Assembly (NCBI GenBank): GCA_028015205.1
Contig: CM051521.1
Coordinates: 100,912,513 to 100,976,512, forward strand
Reading direction: 5' to 3'
Source of the DNA: Mytilisepta virgata
Taxonomy: Eukaryota; Mollusca; Bivalvia; Mytilida; Mytilidae
DNA length: 64,000 nucleotides
In this document: piece after piece, positions 1 through 13,064 of the stretch
How the letters are laid out: each line of letters opens with the position of its first letter
How positions within the stretch are numbered: position 1 is the stretch's first letter
The notes under the pieces: generated by a model
Told to the model about the DNA's origin: nothing
The model's database searches: none
The model's input: the letters and a program-made list of their open reading frames with translations, nothing else
Position numbers and translations under genes: made by a program

Positions 1-640
1 AATCAAATCAATACACCAGCAACATAGCCCCTTAATTAATCAGTTAAATACATAAATGTTTCAATCATATCCTGAAATTATTAAAAATATTAATAGTAAG
101 AGCCGTATATTTTGATGCGTAAAATCGGTCTTTTTGTTGTCTATAATTCAAAATTTATTCAGTTTTTGAGTGAGTCGGTCGATTTCATCAGCAGTGTCGA
201 TAGATTTCTTCAAAGAAGCCTTTATTTCCACATTTTAACGTGTTTTGCTTCTTAACATTTTTCAATTGATGGTAAACCCTCGAGCTCTCTGGACGTAATT
301 CCAGATGTATCTAAACATCAAAAAGCAAGCACTTAATTGTATTTTATTTTTAATTATAAAACCGTGAAAAGTTTATGATATTTATTAATTTTACAAAAGA
401 AAAAAAAATAGTGAAATAAATAAAGCCCCATGGACAAGAACACGAACCTTTAAGAAAATAAGTAAGATGGTTAAACTGTTGCACAAGCACAGTAAAATCT
501 GAAAACTCAATCAAAATTTTGTTGATTCCAACATCATTTAATAACTTATCGGTAAATGACTACATCAAATACGAAAGAAAGGATGAAAAAACACTCACAG
601 TTTGTTTTATAGTACTGTAGTTTCAGTCGGATGGATCGGT
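1..640. other. AT-rich non-coding stretch
   Basis: No open reading frame or recognisable element could be supported here. The sequence is AT-rich. The right part may still belong to the 3' flank of the Penelope-like relic that follows. Confidence 0.4.
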
Positions 641-869
641 GTTTAAAAAAAAAATCTGTTTGTAATTTGCAAGTTCAGAAGCAGCAAGTTTTCTCAGTAA
701 TTCGCACAAAAACAAGTCTTCCGTGATTATTTCTATTGAACATCAAGTGTAGAAGATACCGAACCAACAATGTCAGAAGGGAAATCCTATATCATAATAC
801 CCGTAATAAATGTCAAAATCGATATCACAGAACTGGAATCACGCAGAGAATATGTCAATGATCGCTTGT

Positions 870-2440
870 GACACACTCACCTGATAACGATCGACCAAAT
901 CATGATGTCGACCGTAAAACTTTTTAAGTGAAAAGCTAGTCGAAGCTGGATGTATCCTTGACTTAGCAATTTATCTGTCAGTGTCCTTGCTCGCTCAAGA
1001 AAGTCACAGTAGTGGACACAAGCTCTAGAATAACGGATCAACATAGAAATTTAGACACCATATGCAAGTGATGTAGGAATATTACTGCTCAGAAATGGAA
1101 AATTCACTATTTTAAAACTAAAATCATTACGTTTGTCGTATAATTTAGTATTCAACTGTCCTCCAGTGTCTATTGGTTGGTGTAAGTCCAAGTATGAACC
1201 AGACTTTGTTGTTTCTGTAGTGACCTTTATTTCCAGCTCATTGGGATAGATTAGTCCGAGATTGCTCTGACGTCTGATGGCCTTTTTTGTGATATGTTGG
1301 GGGCATGGAACGACAGAGCGCACTCCGTATAGAAAACATGGAAATTGTCGACCAAGACTTGGGGCTGCAGTTTTTAGACTCGAAATCGTAGATAAATCAT
1401 AAATCAATCGATTCCTTATTTATTTTTATCTAAGAGTATGTACATTTTATTCATGAACAATCTCCCTGTACCACAAACGTAAGCTTTATTCCCTTCAACC
1501 TGACATTTTCGTCATTTCACTTTCACTTTGATCAAGATATTGCGATCACGCGTTATTTCTTTACAAAACTTAGAATCATGGGAGCTAATTTATGCATATA
1601 GGTTGACACGTGTCAACTTCATTTACATATATGTTACCACTGAAGGGGGCACTTCGGTAAATAGCTGGAGGAAAGTAGTACAAAATAATTCCTATGGTTT
1701 TCGGCGTCGATCTGTCACAACTAATGCCACAATCTAAAGCATAAACAAGTGACTTTATTCTGGAAAGGAATGAATACCCTACGAAATACACTTTAAGGCA
1801 TGTCAATAACCCTTAAAAGTTTCGAGAACTGGACATATTAATGTGCCTGTAATTTTCGGTATTCAGTTTGAAGTGATGGGGCAAATTTTTACCGGGAAAT
1901 TTGAAACGAGAAAAAATTTCTTATTTCTTAAGCAATGCGCTGTTCAAGTACAATTTTCTAAGACAGCTTTTATTTGAAAAACATGTCAATATATTGCCCG
2001 ACTTGGGAAAATTAATTTTATATTTTTCCCTAATTTTTGAAAATGTGTTTGTGGTACAGGGAGAAAGTTGGTGAATAAAATGTACATATTCTTAGAGAAA
2101 AATGAACAAGGAATCAATTGATGTATAATTTATCAACTTATAATTGAATATATTACGATTTCGAGTCTAAAAACTGCCGCTCCAAGTCTTGGTCGGCAAT
2201 TTCCATGTTTTCTATACGGGGTGCGCTCTGACGTCCCACGGCCCCACCATATCACAAAAAAGGCCGTCAGATTTAAGAGCAACCTCGGACTAGGATAGAT
2301 GAGATGAAGATTTTCTTTAAAGTTACTGTTACTCAACATCTTTATTTTGGAAAAATATCTAAAAACTTTAAAACTATTACAATATGTCGCCTTTACGAGT
2401 TTTTTTAGATAAATTTTAAACAAGTATTCGAAATTTCTTT
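870..2440 (-). mobile_element. Penelope-like retroelement relic A, interrupted
   Basis: A minus-strand reverse transcriptase relic. Reading leftwards, a segment at about 2300-2430 carries an FRY...LS block followed by a NSNFKENLHLIYP stretch. The reading continues at 1243 with NELEIK, SYLDLH, TKLYDKR and NFPFLSSNIP, and then, after a stop, with SMLIRYSRAC and a FLERAR block. These are the palm-end and thumb blocks also seen in the relics at 19.4 kb and 24.4 kb. The FRY-IDD catalytic block of the relic at 24.5 kb appears here as FRY-FSK, so the catalytic aspartates are lost. A 1041-bp inverted-repeat element is inserted between IYP and NELEIK. Stops and frame changes show the copy is dead. Assignment to Penelope-like elements comes from family knowledge of this RT type and is fairly secure; both ends are approximate. 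Confidence 0.7.
1252..2292. mobile_element. Non-autonomous inverted-repeat DNA transposon (hAT-like MITE)
   Basis: The element begins TAGTCCGAG and ends CTCGGACTA. Its left arm (about 1252-1482) is the reverse complement of its right arm (about 2046-2292), at roughly 80-85% identity by eye, with a 560-bp middle that codes for nothing recognisable. It is flanked by GGATAGAT at 1244-1251 and again at 2293-2300, a perfect 8-bp target duplication. Removing the element and one duplication rejoins the reverse transcriptase reading of the host relic, which confirms the borders independently. Eight-bp duplications and TAG termini fit the hAT superfamily, but other 8-bp families cannot be excluded. 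Small open frames inside it (1528-1737, 1585-1806) are not genes. Confidence 0.85.
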
Positions 2441-3335
2441 AACAAAAATACTGTCATCAAATAGAGCGTTAGATGTACTGTCCCAGTAATTGCATAGCCT
2501 ACAGCTTTGTATGGCCTAACTAAAACAAACAGTGAATATTCTCTTGCTTTTGCTAAGGTTAGCTAAACACTGACCAATGCACAGATTTCTTGAGTATATA
2601 TAATGTGCTTTTCCAGAAGGCGACAATGGGCTTGAAAAATGAATGCAAATTTCTTTCTTAAAATGCACATTTTTTAATCATTTACAAACCTTATAATACA
2701 TGTACTATTGTTTAAATTTAAAATCGAACAAATTATTTTAAAGAATTAGGTCAATTGTGTTATGGATAGTGTAAAAATACACACATTCAGTCCAATTCTC
2801 CGATTAGATTAAAAATACATTACTGTCATCAGTCAATCTTACAAATTTTATGAAGCATTGTATATTCATTCTTAAAAATAAAATTGGTTTTACCATGTAA
2901 TAAGATTTTCAAAGTCTATTTATTCAAATTATTTGAAATCATCACGTCAGTATGCAAGAATAGTTTGGTTAACCATTTTCAATTTAAACTAATCAAATGG
3001 TTTTTAAAATTTTTACTTCGTTGAGTTTTGCTAACATTGATTACATGGACCGAGTGAACAATTGACATCTAATCACGGGCAGTTTAAATTGACAAAAATG
3101 AACATATTTAAGGAAATAAATCAAAAATCACTTTTTTCAAGATCTCGAACAAAAATTAGGATTAGATTTGTTCTACGTTAATACAGTTACTGAACTCAAT
3201 TCAAACGGCGAATGATGTGTTACAAGGCATTCGCGCAAACAATGTGTATTCTTCATCACTGGGGGGAAAACTGATACATTGTATAAGGAGACTGAGTAAG
3301 TTGGGCTCAGTTCTAACCTCTCTTTAGAAATGTCC
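2441..3335. other. AT-rich non-coding stretch
   Basis: Nothing recognisable: no supported frame, tandem repeat or palindrome. Confidence 0.4.
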
Positions 3336-4078
3336 TAAACTGTCAGAAGAACGGTTCTATAACAGTCATCGTGGCACCTTTAGAACCGTTTATGACAGGA
3401 TGAGTCCTGACCTAGAACCATTTATGACAGTTCTACCCTAGAACCAATTATGATAGTTTTATCCTAGAACCATACTGGACAGTTCTACCCTAGAACCATT
3501 TATGACAGTTCTACACTAGAACCATTTGGACGGTTCTTCCCTAGAACCATTTGTGACGATTCTACTCTAGAATAATTCTGAATGGTTCTACCCTAGAACC
3601 ATTTATGACAGTTCTACCCAAGAACCATTTATGACCCTGGCGATCTGAAGAATTTAAATATTTAGTGTGTTACGATATTTTAAAAACTATCTTTTTGAAA
3701 TACTGTAATTCTCCATTGAGTCTGAAATTTGAAAAAAAATATATCAACTGCGTAATCAATATTTCAGGTATTTTATAAATGTATTGCATCAAATTATCGA
3801 CTACTTTATGAATTTACTTATTTCAAAACCTTAAAAAATCATCTTTTTGACACAACAACGGACTTCATGCATAGTTGTTATGAAATAAATTGTAAATCGT
3901 AGAGGTAATTTTGACCTAGAACCATTCTGGACGGTTTTATCCTAGAACCATTTAAGACAGTTCTACCCTAGAACCATTTGTGACAGTTCTACACTAGAAC
4001 CATTCTGGATGGTTCTACCCTAAAACCATTTGTGGTAGTTCTACACTACAACTATTTGGAACAGTTCTACAGCTATTT
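3336..4078. repeat. 26-bp palindromic minisatellite in two blocks
   Basis: Two blocks (about 3336-3645 and 3905-4078) repeat a unit of about 26 bp containing GTTCTACCCTAGAAC followed by CATTTATGACA. Each unit contains a hexamer inverted repeat, GTTCTA and TAGAAC, around a three-base spacer, so a single strand could fold into a row of small hairpins. Units vary by substitution (TTTATGACA, TTCTGGACG, TTTGTGACA). The 255 bp between the blocks are unrelated AT-rich sequence, so the array was split by insertion or expanded twice. Confidence 0.9.
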
Positions 4079-4539
4079 AGTCCTACAATTAAAAAAAAGC
4101 TGATACCTAAAAAGAGCGATCTGCATAGAATCTAAACAGATTTTTTACATGTAGTAGTATTGTAGCAGTGTTTGCTCGACTGTTAACATTCAAACAACTG
4201 AACGGAGAACTCTACTAGCACAGCAAATGGAAGGTGGTCATAAACCTGTTAAGTGTCCATAACTTTAGATCATATACAACGGAAGTCCGTTACTGTATAC
4301 TATGCCCACCGATAACCATTGACTCTCAAAAACCTTTTTTATGGCAATGAATTTTTGAATTCTGTTAAAAGTGGTATTTCAGCTCAGGCAAAGTTGACTG
4401 CCTGGATTTCAACTGCCCCATATAGGCCCATTAGATTCTATCGCTCACAAAATAATTATGATGATTAATTTTTACTTTTCGGGGTGTGGTCTAGGCGTTG
4501 CTAGTGGAAATCCAAAAAAAAGCATTACGCTGACAAATT

Positions 4540-5145
4540 TAAGTATATGCGTTTAATTACACACAGGAATTTTAGTATACGAGTTTCATTACACCCAAGA
4601 TTTTAGTATCGGCGTTTAATTACAAGTACGAATTTTAGGTTTGCAATAATTTTAGTATCCGAGTTTCATTACACGCAAGAATTTTAGTATTCGAGTTTCA
4701 TTACACGCAATAATTTTAATATCCGACGTTTCATTACACGTAAGAATTTTAGCATCAGAGTTTCATTACAAAAAAGAATTTTAGTATTCGAGTTACATTA
4801 TATGCGAGAATTTTAGTATCCGAGTTTCATTTTACATAGGAAATTTAGTATCCGAGTTTCACTACACGCAAGAATTTATGTTTCCGAGTTTAATCACACG
4901 CAAAAATGTTAATATCCGAGTTTCGTTTTACACAAAAATTTTAGTATCCAAGTTTCATTTCTCGCAAGAATTTTTGTATCTGAGTTTCATTACGCGCAAA
5001 GATTTTACTATCCGAGTTATATTATACACAAGAAATTTAGTATCCTATTTTCATTACAAGCAAGAATTTTAGTATCCGAGTTTCATTACATACAACAATT
5101 TCCGTATCCGAGTTTCATTACAAGCAATAATTTTAGTATCACTAT
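4540..5145. repeat. 32-bp minisatellite, about 19 units
   Basis: The unit is close to TTTTAGTATCCGAGTTTCAT followed by TACACGCAAGAA, a period of 32 bp measured between units at 4651 and 4683. Units in the middle are well kept and those at the left end are degraded. The period is not a multiple of three, so the 64-codon open frame at 4878-5072 is a by-product of the repeat and not a gene. Confidence 0.9.
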
Positions 5146-8100
5146 TACTGATGCACTAGTGGCACTAAGTCCAGTTTTAAGTCGAAATGTAATTATAAGT
5201 ATAATGAACACTTAATTTAAAGACAGATAATTTTTATAGCTTCAACCTTCGTATTACAAACTATACTTGACGTTAATTTTAAATTTATATTCAAGTGATA
5301 GTCTTATCTTGTTATGAAATCTATTTTGTGATTCCATATAATGAAATTTTCCCATAATTCATATTAAATGACAAGACACCATAATCTATTGTTTAATATT
5401 TTCAGTTAGTTTTGTAATATATCAAAATCTAATTTGTCTTTTCTTGTATTTAAACATATCTCGGACGGAAAAAATCCTGTAATTTAATAGGATTCCATGC
5501 TATGTATTTTTCCTTAAACCCTATCATGATTAAATGTTTTTAATCCTTCTTTTGTAATAATAATTGGAATGCAATCTTAATTAGGTTTACTTGGTTCAAA
5601 TTATACAAAAACACTATTGCGTTTTACATGATATCGTACATTACAGATATTTCTGATCGTGATAAACATTAAAATTGGACATATTTATCTTTAGCTGTCA
5701 ATGTAACTGATATCACAATCCAAACGGGTATAATCCATCATACATTAAGCCGGCTTGGCAAAGAAAGTTAACCCAACGAAATAGAGGATAATCGAATCTG
5801 ATGTAGTTCTTTTAACACTAAAACTTGCATCTGTTAAAAAAAAAACGTGAACATTTTTTGGAATTTTTTTTATTAAATGTGGTTTCCTGGTAAAAAAAAA
5901 TATCACATGTTAATGGTAGACATTTGTGAAAAGAAAAACTGCTTTGAAAAATAAAAAAAAAAATGAATAAAACCTCAAGGTCATAAGAACACCAAATAGA
6001 CAAATATCATATTATACATTGCAAAGGCATTTTTTTTTATCAATATTTCATACAAATGATTTTTTTAATCATTTAAAAAAAATTGGTACATGTAGTAATA
6101 TTTGCAAACTATGCTCATTTTCGAATTAACCTCATATCTCCAACCACTGTTCAGTCGGATTTGATATCGAATCATTGAGGATTTCGTCATATCACACTAA
6201 TCAATCTCCGGTAGAAAAATGTTCTTACAGATAAATAGAACCTTCATTTATTTTATTCCAAAGATGGTTTTATTTAAAAAAAACTTATTTTATACATACA
6301 ATTCTAGATATGAAATAGTAAATGCATGATTAGCACGAGAATTTTTTGAACAAGCTAATCAAAAAATTGATATTGGACCATTCCAAAATTTCATCCAATT
6401 TTGACTGCAACAGGAAATGTGCGTAAAGATAGTTAATTTAGCCTTCTTTAGTAACCATTAGCGTACTGATTTTCGAAATCCAGGTAACTTGTTTTTATCG
6501 CGAAAGTCCGGTGGTCATTCTTTTTACCTGTTCTAATTAAGATTCGGAAATTTATAAAATGTAGAGAACAAAGTTTAAATAACCGACGTCATGGACGTAA
6601 AACATTGTTATCTATCATTATGTAAAATATATTGATTGGAAGTATATTTTTGTACCGAACCAAAAGTGTTACATGTGACAAGAAAAAGTCACTTGATTAA
6701 ACGCTAAACATGTCTAGAGATGATCTTCAAAACTTTTGACAGGGATTTGTGTTAGCTTTTTTGCCAACTGAAGAACTTTGCTTTCGATTGATAGTCCGTT
6801 CATTTATGTGTCAGATAATACTTCAATATGATTCATAAGTAATTAGTCCTAAAGGTCCAAAGGAGATTAAAAATAATTTTCGTCTTCTATTTTCTTATTT
6901 AAAATTTAAAAAAAACTAATCGTTCTGGATTTAAGGTTTTCAACTGAGGTTAGATAGTTTATTAAAATTACCTAGAATAAGTGTGGCACGATTGAATTCC
7001 AAAGGCACTCAAATTTATGCTGCTAATAAAAGGCATAACAAATTGTATATTTTTGTATTTTCCAAACTATATGGTCTACATTTTCTCTTGAATTTTATCT
7101 TTGATAATTTTTATACATATACATTCTGTTTGTGTTTAGAATGTGATTTCCAAAAACTTCGACTCTGTAACATGCTGTAACGTGAGAGTTTACTCTTGAA
7201 ACAGTTTATAGCGACTTTCATGATGACGGAATTTAGTTATTTACTTTTTTAAAAGTTCTATCATTACACATGTTACTTTTGTAATGAATATTAACTCTAC
7301 ATCCATTTACTTCTATTGTTCATAAAAGTACACAGTAATGTCTACATTCAGAATATAGGATTCATTAAAAACAAACAAATATAGGATCCATTAAGAACAA
7401 ACAAAGCTATGGATAATTATATATGTAGGAGGTTTGTTTAAAAATATAGTGACTGAAGTTTTCTACGGATAATGTGCTAATGCAGATTTTGTGTATTTAT
7501 ATTATTTCCTTAAACGTAAAGATTTACATGGAAGAATAGAACTATAGTACAAAATCGTACCTTCTGCTATATTTTGTCTGTTGCACAAAATAAAGATCTC
7601 GGGGAAGATGTTTTTCCTGTCATTGTCGTCTTTTTTAATTGCCTTTATACAGTGAAAAACCAATCCCACAGATGTATATAAGACTTATATTAACTGAATG
7701 TAGAATGGTTTGTTAGTGATGTAATGGAAGCACTTCATGTCAGTTGGGAAAGGTTAGTTTCAGTTGAAAAGGCTAATTGTGTTGTCATTTAAACGTTTTA
7801 TACTGATTCCCAGTCAATGTATTCTTTACAAGTATAAAGGGTTTTCACACGGTTGACAGTTTTGGGTCACTTTCTTAAATTACATCTCTCTTAAATAAAC
7901 TTCAGTTAACGTCATCTGGTCTAAATTGTTCGTAATCTTATTTCAAAATTGTATTACAAATTTCAAGGATTACCTTTCTTTCAAATGTTGATGAACTCAA
8001 TGGCACTAAACATTGAAAGAACTGAAAAGTGCTAATTTGACAGATGACAAACAACTCGAAGTCTTAAGTTTTCGTGTTTACAGTTTTTCTGTCAGCATGG

Positions 8101-8224
8101 TCAGCTTTGTGTTGTTTTCATTATCTTTGTTTTCATAAGAAACTAGTTCATGTTCGTCTTGATTTAATATATTGGAATAGTTTTGAAAGGAAAACAATAA
8201 TATTGTATTACTATCATCTTATGG
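5146..8224. other. AT-rich non-coding stretch
   Basis: No supported gene, tandem repeat or transposon was recognised over 3 kb. Short open frames at 5818-6003 and 6983-7180 have low-complexity, AT-driven composition and no recognisable motif. Confidence 0.4.
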
Positions 8225-8340
8225 CAATATAATTCATTTTGGTGTTTATTCCTTTCATAAAGAAGTAAACAATGTGAACATAATAATTCATTCACTTTGG
8301 TGTTTATTCCTTTCATAAAGAAGTAAACAATGTGAACATT
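8225..8340. repeat. 58-bp tandem duplication
   Basis: A block beginning GGTGTTTATTCCTTTCATAA at 8241 recurs at 8299, giving a 58-bp period. The two copies are nearly identical over more than 40 bp, which suggests a fairly recent slip or unequal exchange. Confidence 0.9.
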
Positions 8341-11300
8341 TTATTGTCAGTGCATTTTTACGTATATCAAGAGAGCAATCTGTTTTGTGAAAAATGAGAG
8401 ACAGGGGCATATATATCTATTTATTGTAACATCGTATAGAATATGTTTTATATATGCTTAACAGGTGCGTGTTATAACTCTTTCAATTATCATCAAAATA
8501 ATTATTTATATTATTTAGATCACATCTATTATTTAAAAAAATAATTTCTATTAGTCAGTAGAGTTTTTTTTTCAGGAAATATAGGTTAAGTCGATATATA
8601 AGAATTAAGTTAATCGGAAGTAGTAAGTAATAATGATATATCAAATTTATGCTATATATGAGCAGAATAACACATTGGGTGTTTGGATTCATTATGCCAT
8701 GGAGCAAAAAAAAAATCAAAAGTAAATTTTCATAAACAACTACACATAGCAAAATTAAAACATTTGAATTGTAGTACTAGATAGATCATGAAAATTCTAC
8801 GGATGACAAACGAATGGAGACAATATTATTGAGTATTGAACTTAGGTCACTAGCCTAGCTCGTATCTTTGAACCCACATTAAATGATAGTTTGCATTTGT
8901 ACTCGCGCGAAACAGTTGAGATGCTCGGAAAACCTCGCATTTTCAAATGTTTATTTTACTCGTACAAATAAACACTATACTTTCTGACAATGAATATATA
9001 TATATATATGAGAAAGAACGCATACGGTTTAACGAATTGTACTTTATTTTTATCTAAAAATTAGAAGCGGTTGGTACATGTATAGCATAATCAGATGATA
9101 GTTTTCAATCATTTCAAGAATATTAGTGTTTCCATTGCAATATTTTTACACTCAAAATTACATTAGTATCGTAAGGCCATGATTCGACTGATAATAAAAC
9201 ATTTTTTCAATATAGTATTCGCACATGAAGAAAGTTATTTCCCTAGGTATTAGATGTTTTATGTCTTTATTATGGGTTAATCAAATTAACATAAAACTAT
9301 ACAAAGAATGGAAGAATAGACAGTCTTTAGATAAAAAAAGCTCTATTTGTACAATAAAACCATCCATGAAAGCAATTTAATAAAATTAATAGTTTCACGG
9401 AAATTGAATTCGGAAAGCTATATAATTAAAAACAAAATCTCCATGATGTATACGTTCTAAGGAAAATCTAATAACTGAAAGTCCGGGTTTACACTTGTTT
9501 GCTATATTTTCATGGTACATTAGAAAATAAAACAAATCGAGAAGTCTGATGACATTATTCCTGTCTATAAGAGACTTTAAAACAATTAATCATTTAAATA
9601 TATAGCAGACAATTATTTACTTAATATATCTCTGGAATAAATCAAACAAACTCAATTAAATACTTGATTCACAAATTAAAATATCTTGCACTGTAGTATA
9701 GAGTTTGCAATTTTTTATTCTGACATATTGAATTACATGTACGATGCTCCGATATATTTCATATTTTCATAAAACACTAGCCAATTAAAATAATGATGCA
9801 TATTTTTGAAATTATATTGTACCAAGTTAACATAAAATTTATTTAATATGACAATGGATATTGATAGTCAGTTCATATTCAAATTAAAATCCCTTCACTT
9901 TAGCTATCTGGGAATTTCGGAAAATGCTAATTTGCAACGAAAAAATCATAAAAATCATAAATGATTATAAGGCACAATGTTTAAATTTAAATGCAGATAT
10001 TTAGTCATCCTAGAAAGAACAAAATCCTTTATTCAAGTGATGATTAAGAATGATTTTGTTATTTTGGGGTGAAAATGTGCTTTTAGACACTTCAAAAGTT
10101 TTGCAAAAAAGGAAACTTGTCTACGCAAAACTGACCCAGTTTTGAAATCTGTGTGGCAATAAGACATCCCATAGGATTTGACAAGATAAAACAATTAAGG
10201 GCTATCGTCTGGCATTCAGCCACCACCCCACTCCGACTACAAATGTTAAAATTCAACATAAATAACCAAATATTTTCTTACGATATTATGTACATTTTGT
10301 ATAAGTGATATATGATGAGGTCGCAGTGTTCATCGTGAGTCTTTATTATAACCATCAGATTTTTTTTCATTTTGTTATCTGAATCTAATTTATAGCTCTT
10401 AAGATTAATATTTTGGCTTTCAAACAGTTTTGACTTTGATTAATGTTATAATGAACAGACCGGACAGTAATATAATAGTTTCAGGGACAAAACATATTCA
10501 ACTCGTCTTATGTGGAAACTTGAATTTTAAGACATTGACTGCATATTTGACTATCACCCAATCTAACGCTCAAAGTAACAAAGTAATTTTCTGTCGTTAC
10601 ATGACCTTTTGCGTCCCTATGGATCAAGTTATCAATTTAGAGCATTGTAATTCTTGCACTTTAAGTAGGACTTAAGAGTTAAACAGACAAAAACTGATCA
10701 ATCTAATATTCTGTCCGAAAATACTTTTTCCCAGTGGATTTGGGAACTTCAGCTAGCTATCTGTTAGTGGTAAAACTCATAAGTGAACACTTTAAGGTCT
10801 TGTGATTTTACCAATTTATACTGGGTTGCTATTCTTTTTTATTCCTAATTGATTTCTTGTTTCATTCATTGGTTCACATAAGAGTGTAGTGTACATACAT
10901 GTTCAGAGCATTTGTCATTGGTTGTTTGTTTCTTTTCGTTAATATATTTTCGAGTATAGGTTTTACTTCATAGCTTTTAGGGGGTTTCAGTTGAATTTCT
11001 TCACTTTATTTTATATGGGGCCAGTACGAACCTATCATTTGTTTTGCCTTGCACGCAGATTTTTGACGGATGTAGGACGACCGCTTTCTGTTCTTTTAAG
11101 ATTGTTGTTTCACTGATATGAAACTTAACATTAGGTAATTGTACCATATCAAGTCTCAGATAGAAGAGATTGATTGTCAGAATTTTTTATCATAGATTTA
11201 ACTGGTATATACGGCATAACGCGAATGTTAGAGGTTACTGGCTTTTCTCATATGCAAGTGTGACGTGCGCCGTTTACAAAGCAGATCATATTTACCCCAT

Positions 11301-12499
11301 CCCCTTTTGAGCAGGACATCCCTGATTTTTTATCGCGGTTCTCTTTACGAGTGTTTGTAACATTTAGTTCTATCTCTCTGTCGTATTCTACATGTTTTAT
11401 ATATTTTTATTTTCTTTAAGTATCTGTTCACTAGACAACCTTTCCTTGTTCTCACTAAGGCGCATGGTTTCTATGTTATGTCTTCATTTAATCTTACTAA
11501 ATGTACTCTGCTAATATTTTGTTGAAATCGCATATTCCTGACAATACAAATCACCTGTTAAAAAAGTTTCAAAACTTCACTTGTGATTAAAAAAAATCGG
11601 ACACCTCAGTCTATAATTGGTTAGTTGTTTGTGTACTTTTGAACATCAGACATACTTAAGATACCGATGTAATGAAACCAAGTCTGACAAGATGCTTCAG
11701 ATCTAATTCCAATATTTGATATGATATGACAATTCTCAGACTAGTGAATACTTTTATATGTTTATATTGTTGTACTTCCTTTTTGTATAATCTATTAAGG
11801 CAATAATCAGATTGGCCAATGTTCCAATGTACAATGTAAGCGGTAGTACTTTTCATCATATCATAACAGTATTATTATAACATGATTATCACGACAAAAT
11901 TATCTATTTGACATTCCGAAAGAACTTTGTGAGCAAACACTAGACATTGCATGTGTTTAGAAAAGAAGTTTTTGTACTTTATGATTTAGAATATCAAAAT
12001 TATAAGAAATAAGATAATATACTTGTTGCGTAAATAAATACAACTTTTCACATACCGTAATAGTTTACAGAGTACAAAAAAGTAAAATTTCACTCAAAAT
12101 GAATAGAATATTTAGTACCTCATAGAGTCAGAAATTAAAAATCTTACCTGTATGCAAAGATAGGAAAATATTTTAATAGTTATAAATTTAAAATACATGA
12201 TATTATCAAAAATTTTATTACTTCACTTATCGCAGAATCTTAAAAATCATCTTTTCGACACACTGGAACAAAGTATGGAGCAAAACTACTGTGTGTCTAT
12301 TTTCAAACTGCAAGTGGTTTTTTGGGAATATCGGAAAAGTTTCTTTAAAATGAAAATAAAAAACATTATTACTTAGTATTTCCCTGTTAATTTCAATAGA
12401 AAAACGATCGATCCTGTATTTGCACGCAGAGTATGTTCATTTCCGGTAAAGAACAAATGCGTTCCGAAATTGATTTGTAATAAAATGTATCACAAAATC
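8341..12499. other. AT-rich non-coding stretch
   Basis: No gene supported. A short TA microsatellite lies near 8996-9009. The open frame at 10430-10675 (81 codons) has no recognisable motif and no splice or start context that would support it. 10800-11350 is less AT-rich and may be an old transposon, but I cannot name it. Confidence 0.35.
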
Positions 12500-13064
12500 A
12501 CATAAATTTGATGCACTGTATGGCCATATCGTTGACTGACAACTCATCAGCAGTGTTCGAGATTAAAATACTGGAAAAACCGTTTAAAGATATAGTGATG
12601 AATTAAGAAGCACAGCCATCAAAAATCAAAACAATTAAAATAAACAGGTATCCAAATTCAGCTAAGGGTTACCTCTGCATCAAAAGGAAGAGCCTTAGAA
12701 ATTTCTGGTAATTTTTTTTTTAAATTTTGAACGAAAAATTTCAAGACATTTGAGTAATGAATCATGCCAGGACAAATGTTCTGGCTACTGGGCTGATAAA
12801 GCCCTCGGGGACAAACAGTCCATCAGCAGTGACATAGACCCAGTGGTAGTAATAAAACGCATCACAGAATACCGAAAAAAAATTGATGCACTGTATGGCC
12901 ATTTTGTTGACTGACAACTCATCAGCAGTGCTCCAGATCAAAATATTGGAAAGATATAATGATGAATTAAGAAGCACAACCATCAAAAATCAAAACAATT
13001 AAAACTAACAAATCCAAATTCAGCTAAGGGTTACCTCTGCCTCAAAAGGAGGAGCCTTAGAATC
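12500..13064. repeat. Direct duplication of a dispersed repeat
   Basis: About 12503-12703 and 12877-13064 are two copies of one unit. Both run from TTGATGCACTGTATGGCCAT through CAACTCATCAGCAGTG to TTCAGCTAAGGGTTACCTCT. They differ by substitutions and small indels. The intervening 175 bp contain another CATCAGCAGTG motif near 12825, suggesting a third, shortened copy. Similar CATCAGCAGTG or CAGCAGTG motifs recur near 190 and 44590, so this is probably an interspersed family. Confidence 0.75.

Noticed and set aside
1528..1806. Open frames of 69 and 73 codons
   Set aside because: They lie in the centre of a MITE, on both strands, with no domain.
3336..4078. CRISPR array or steroid-receptor response elements
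   Set aside because: Units are contiguous with no unique spacers, and the half-sites are everted relative to the AGAACA-NNN-TGTTCT receptor site.
4878..5072. 64-codon open frame
   Set aside because: It lies wholly inside a 32-bp tandem repeat whose period is not a multiple of three.
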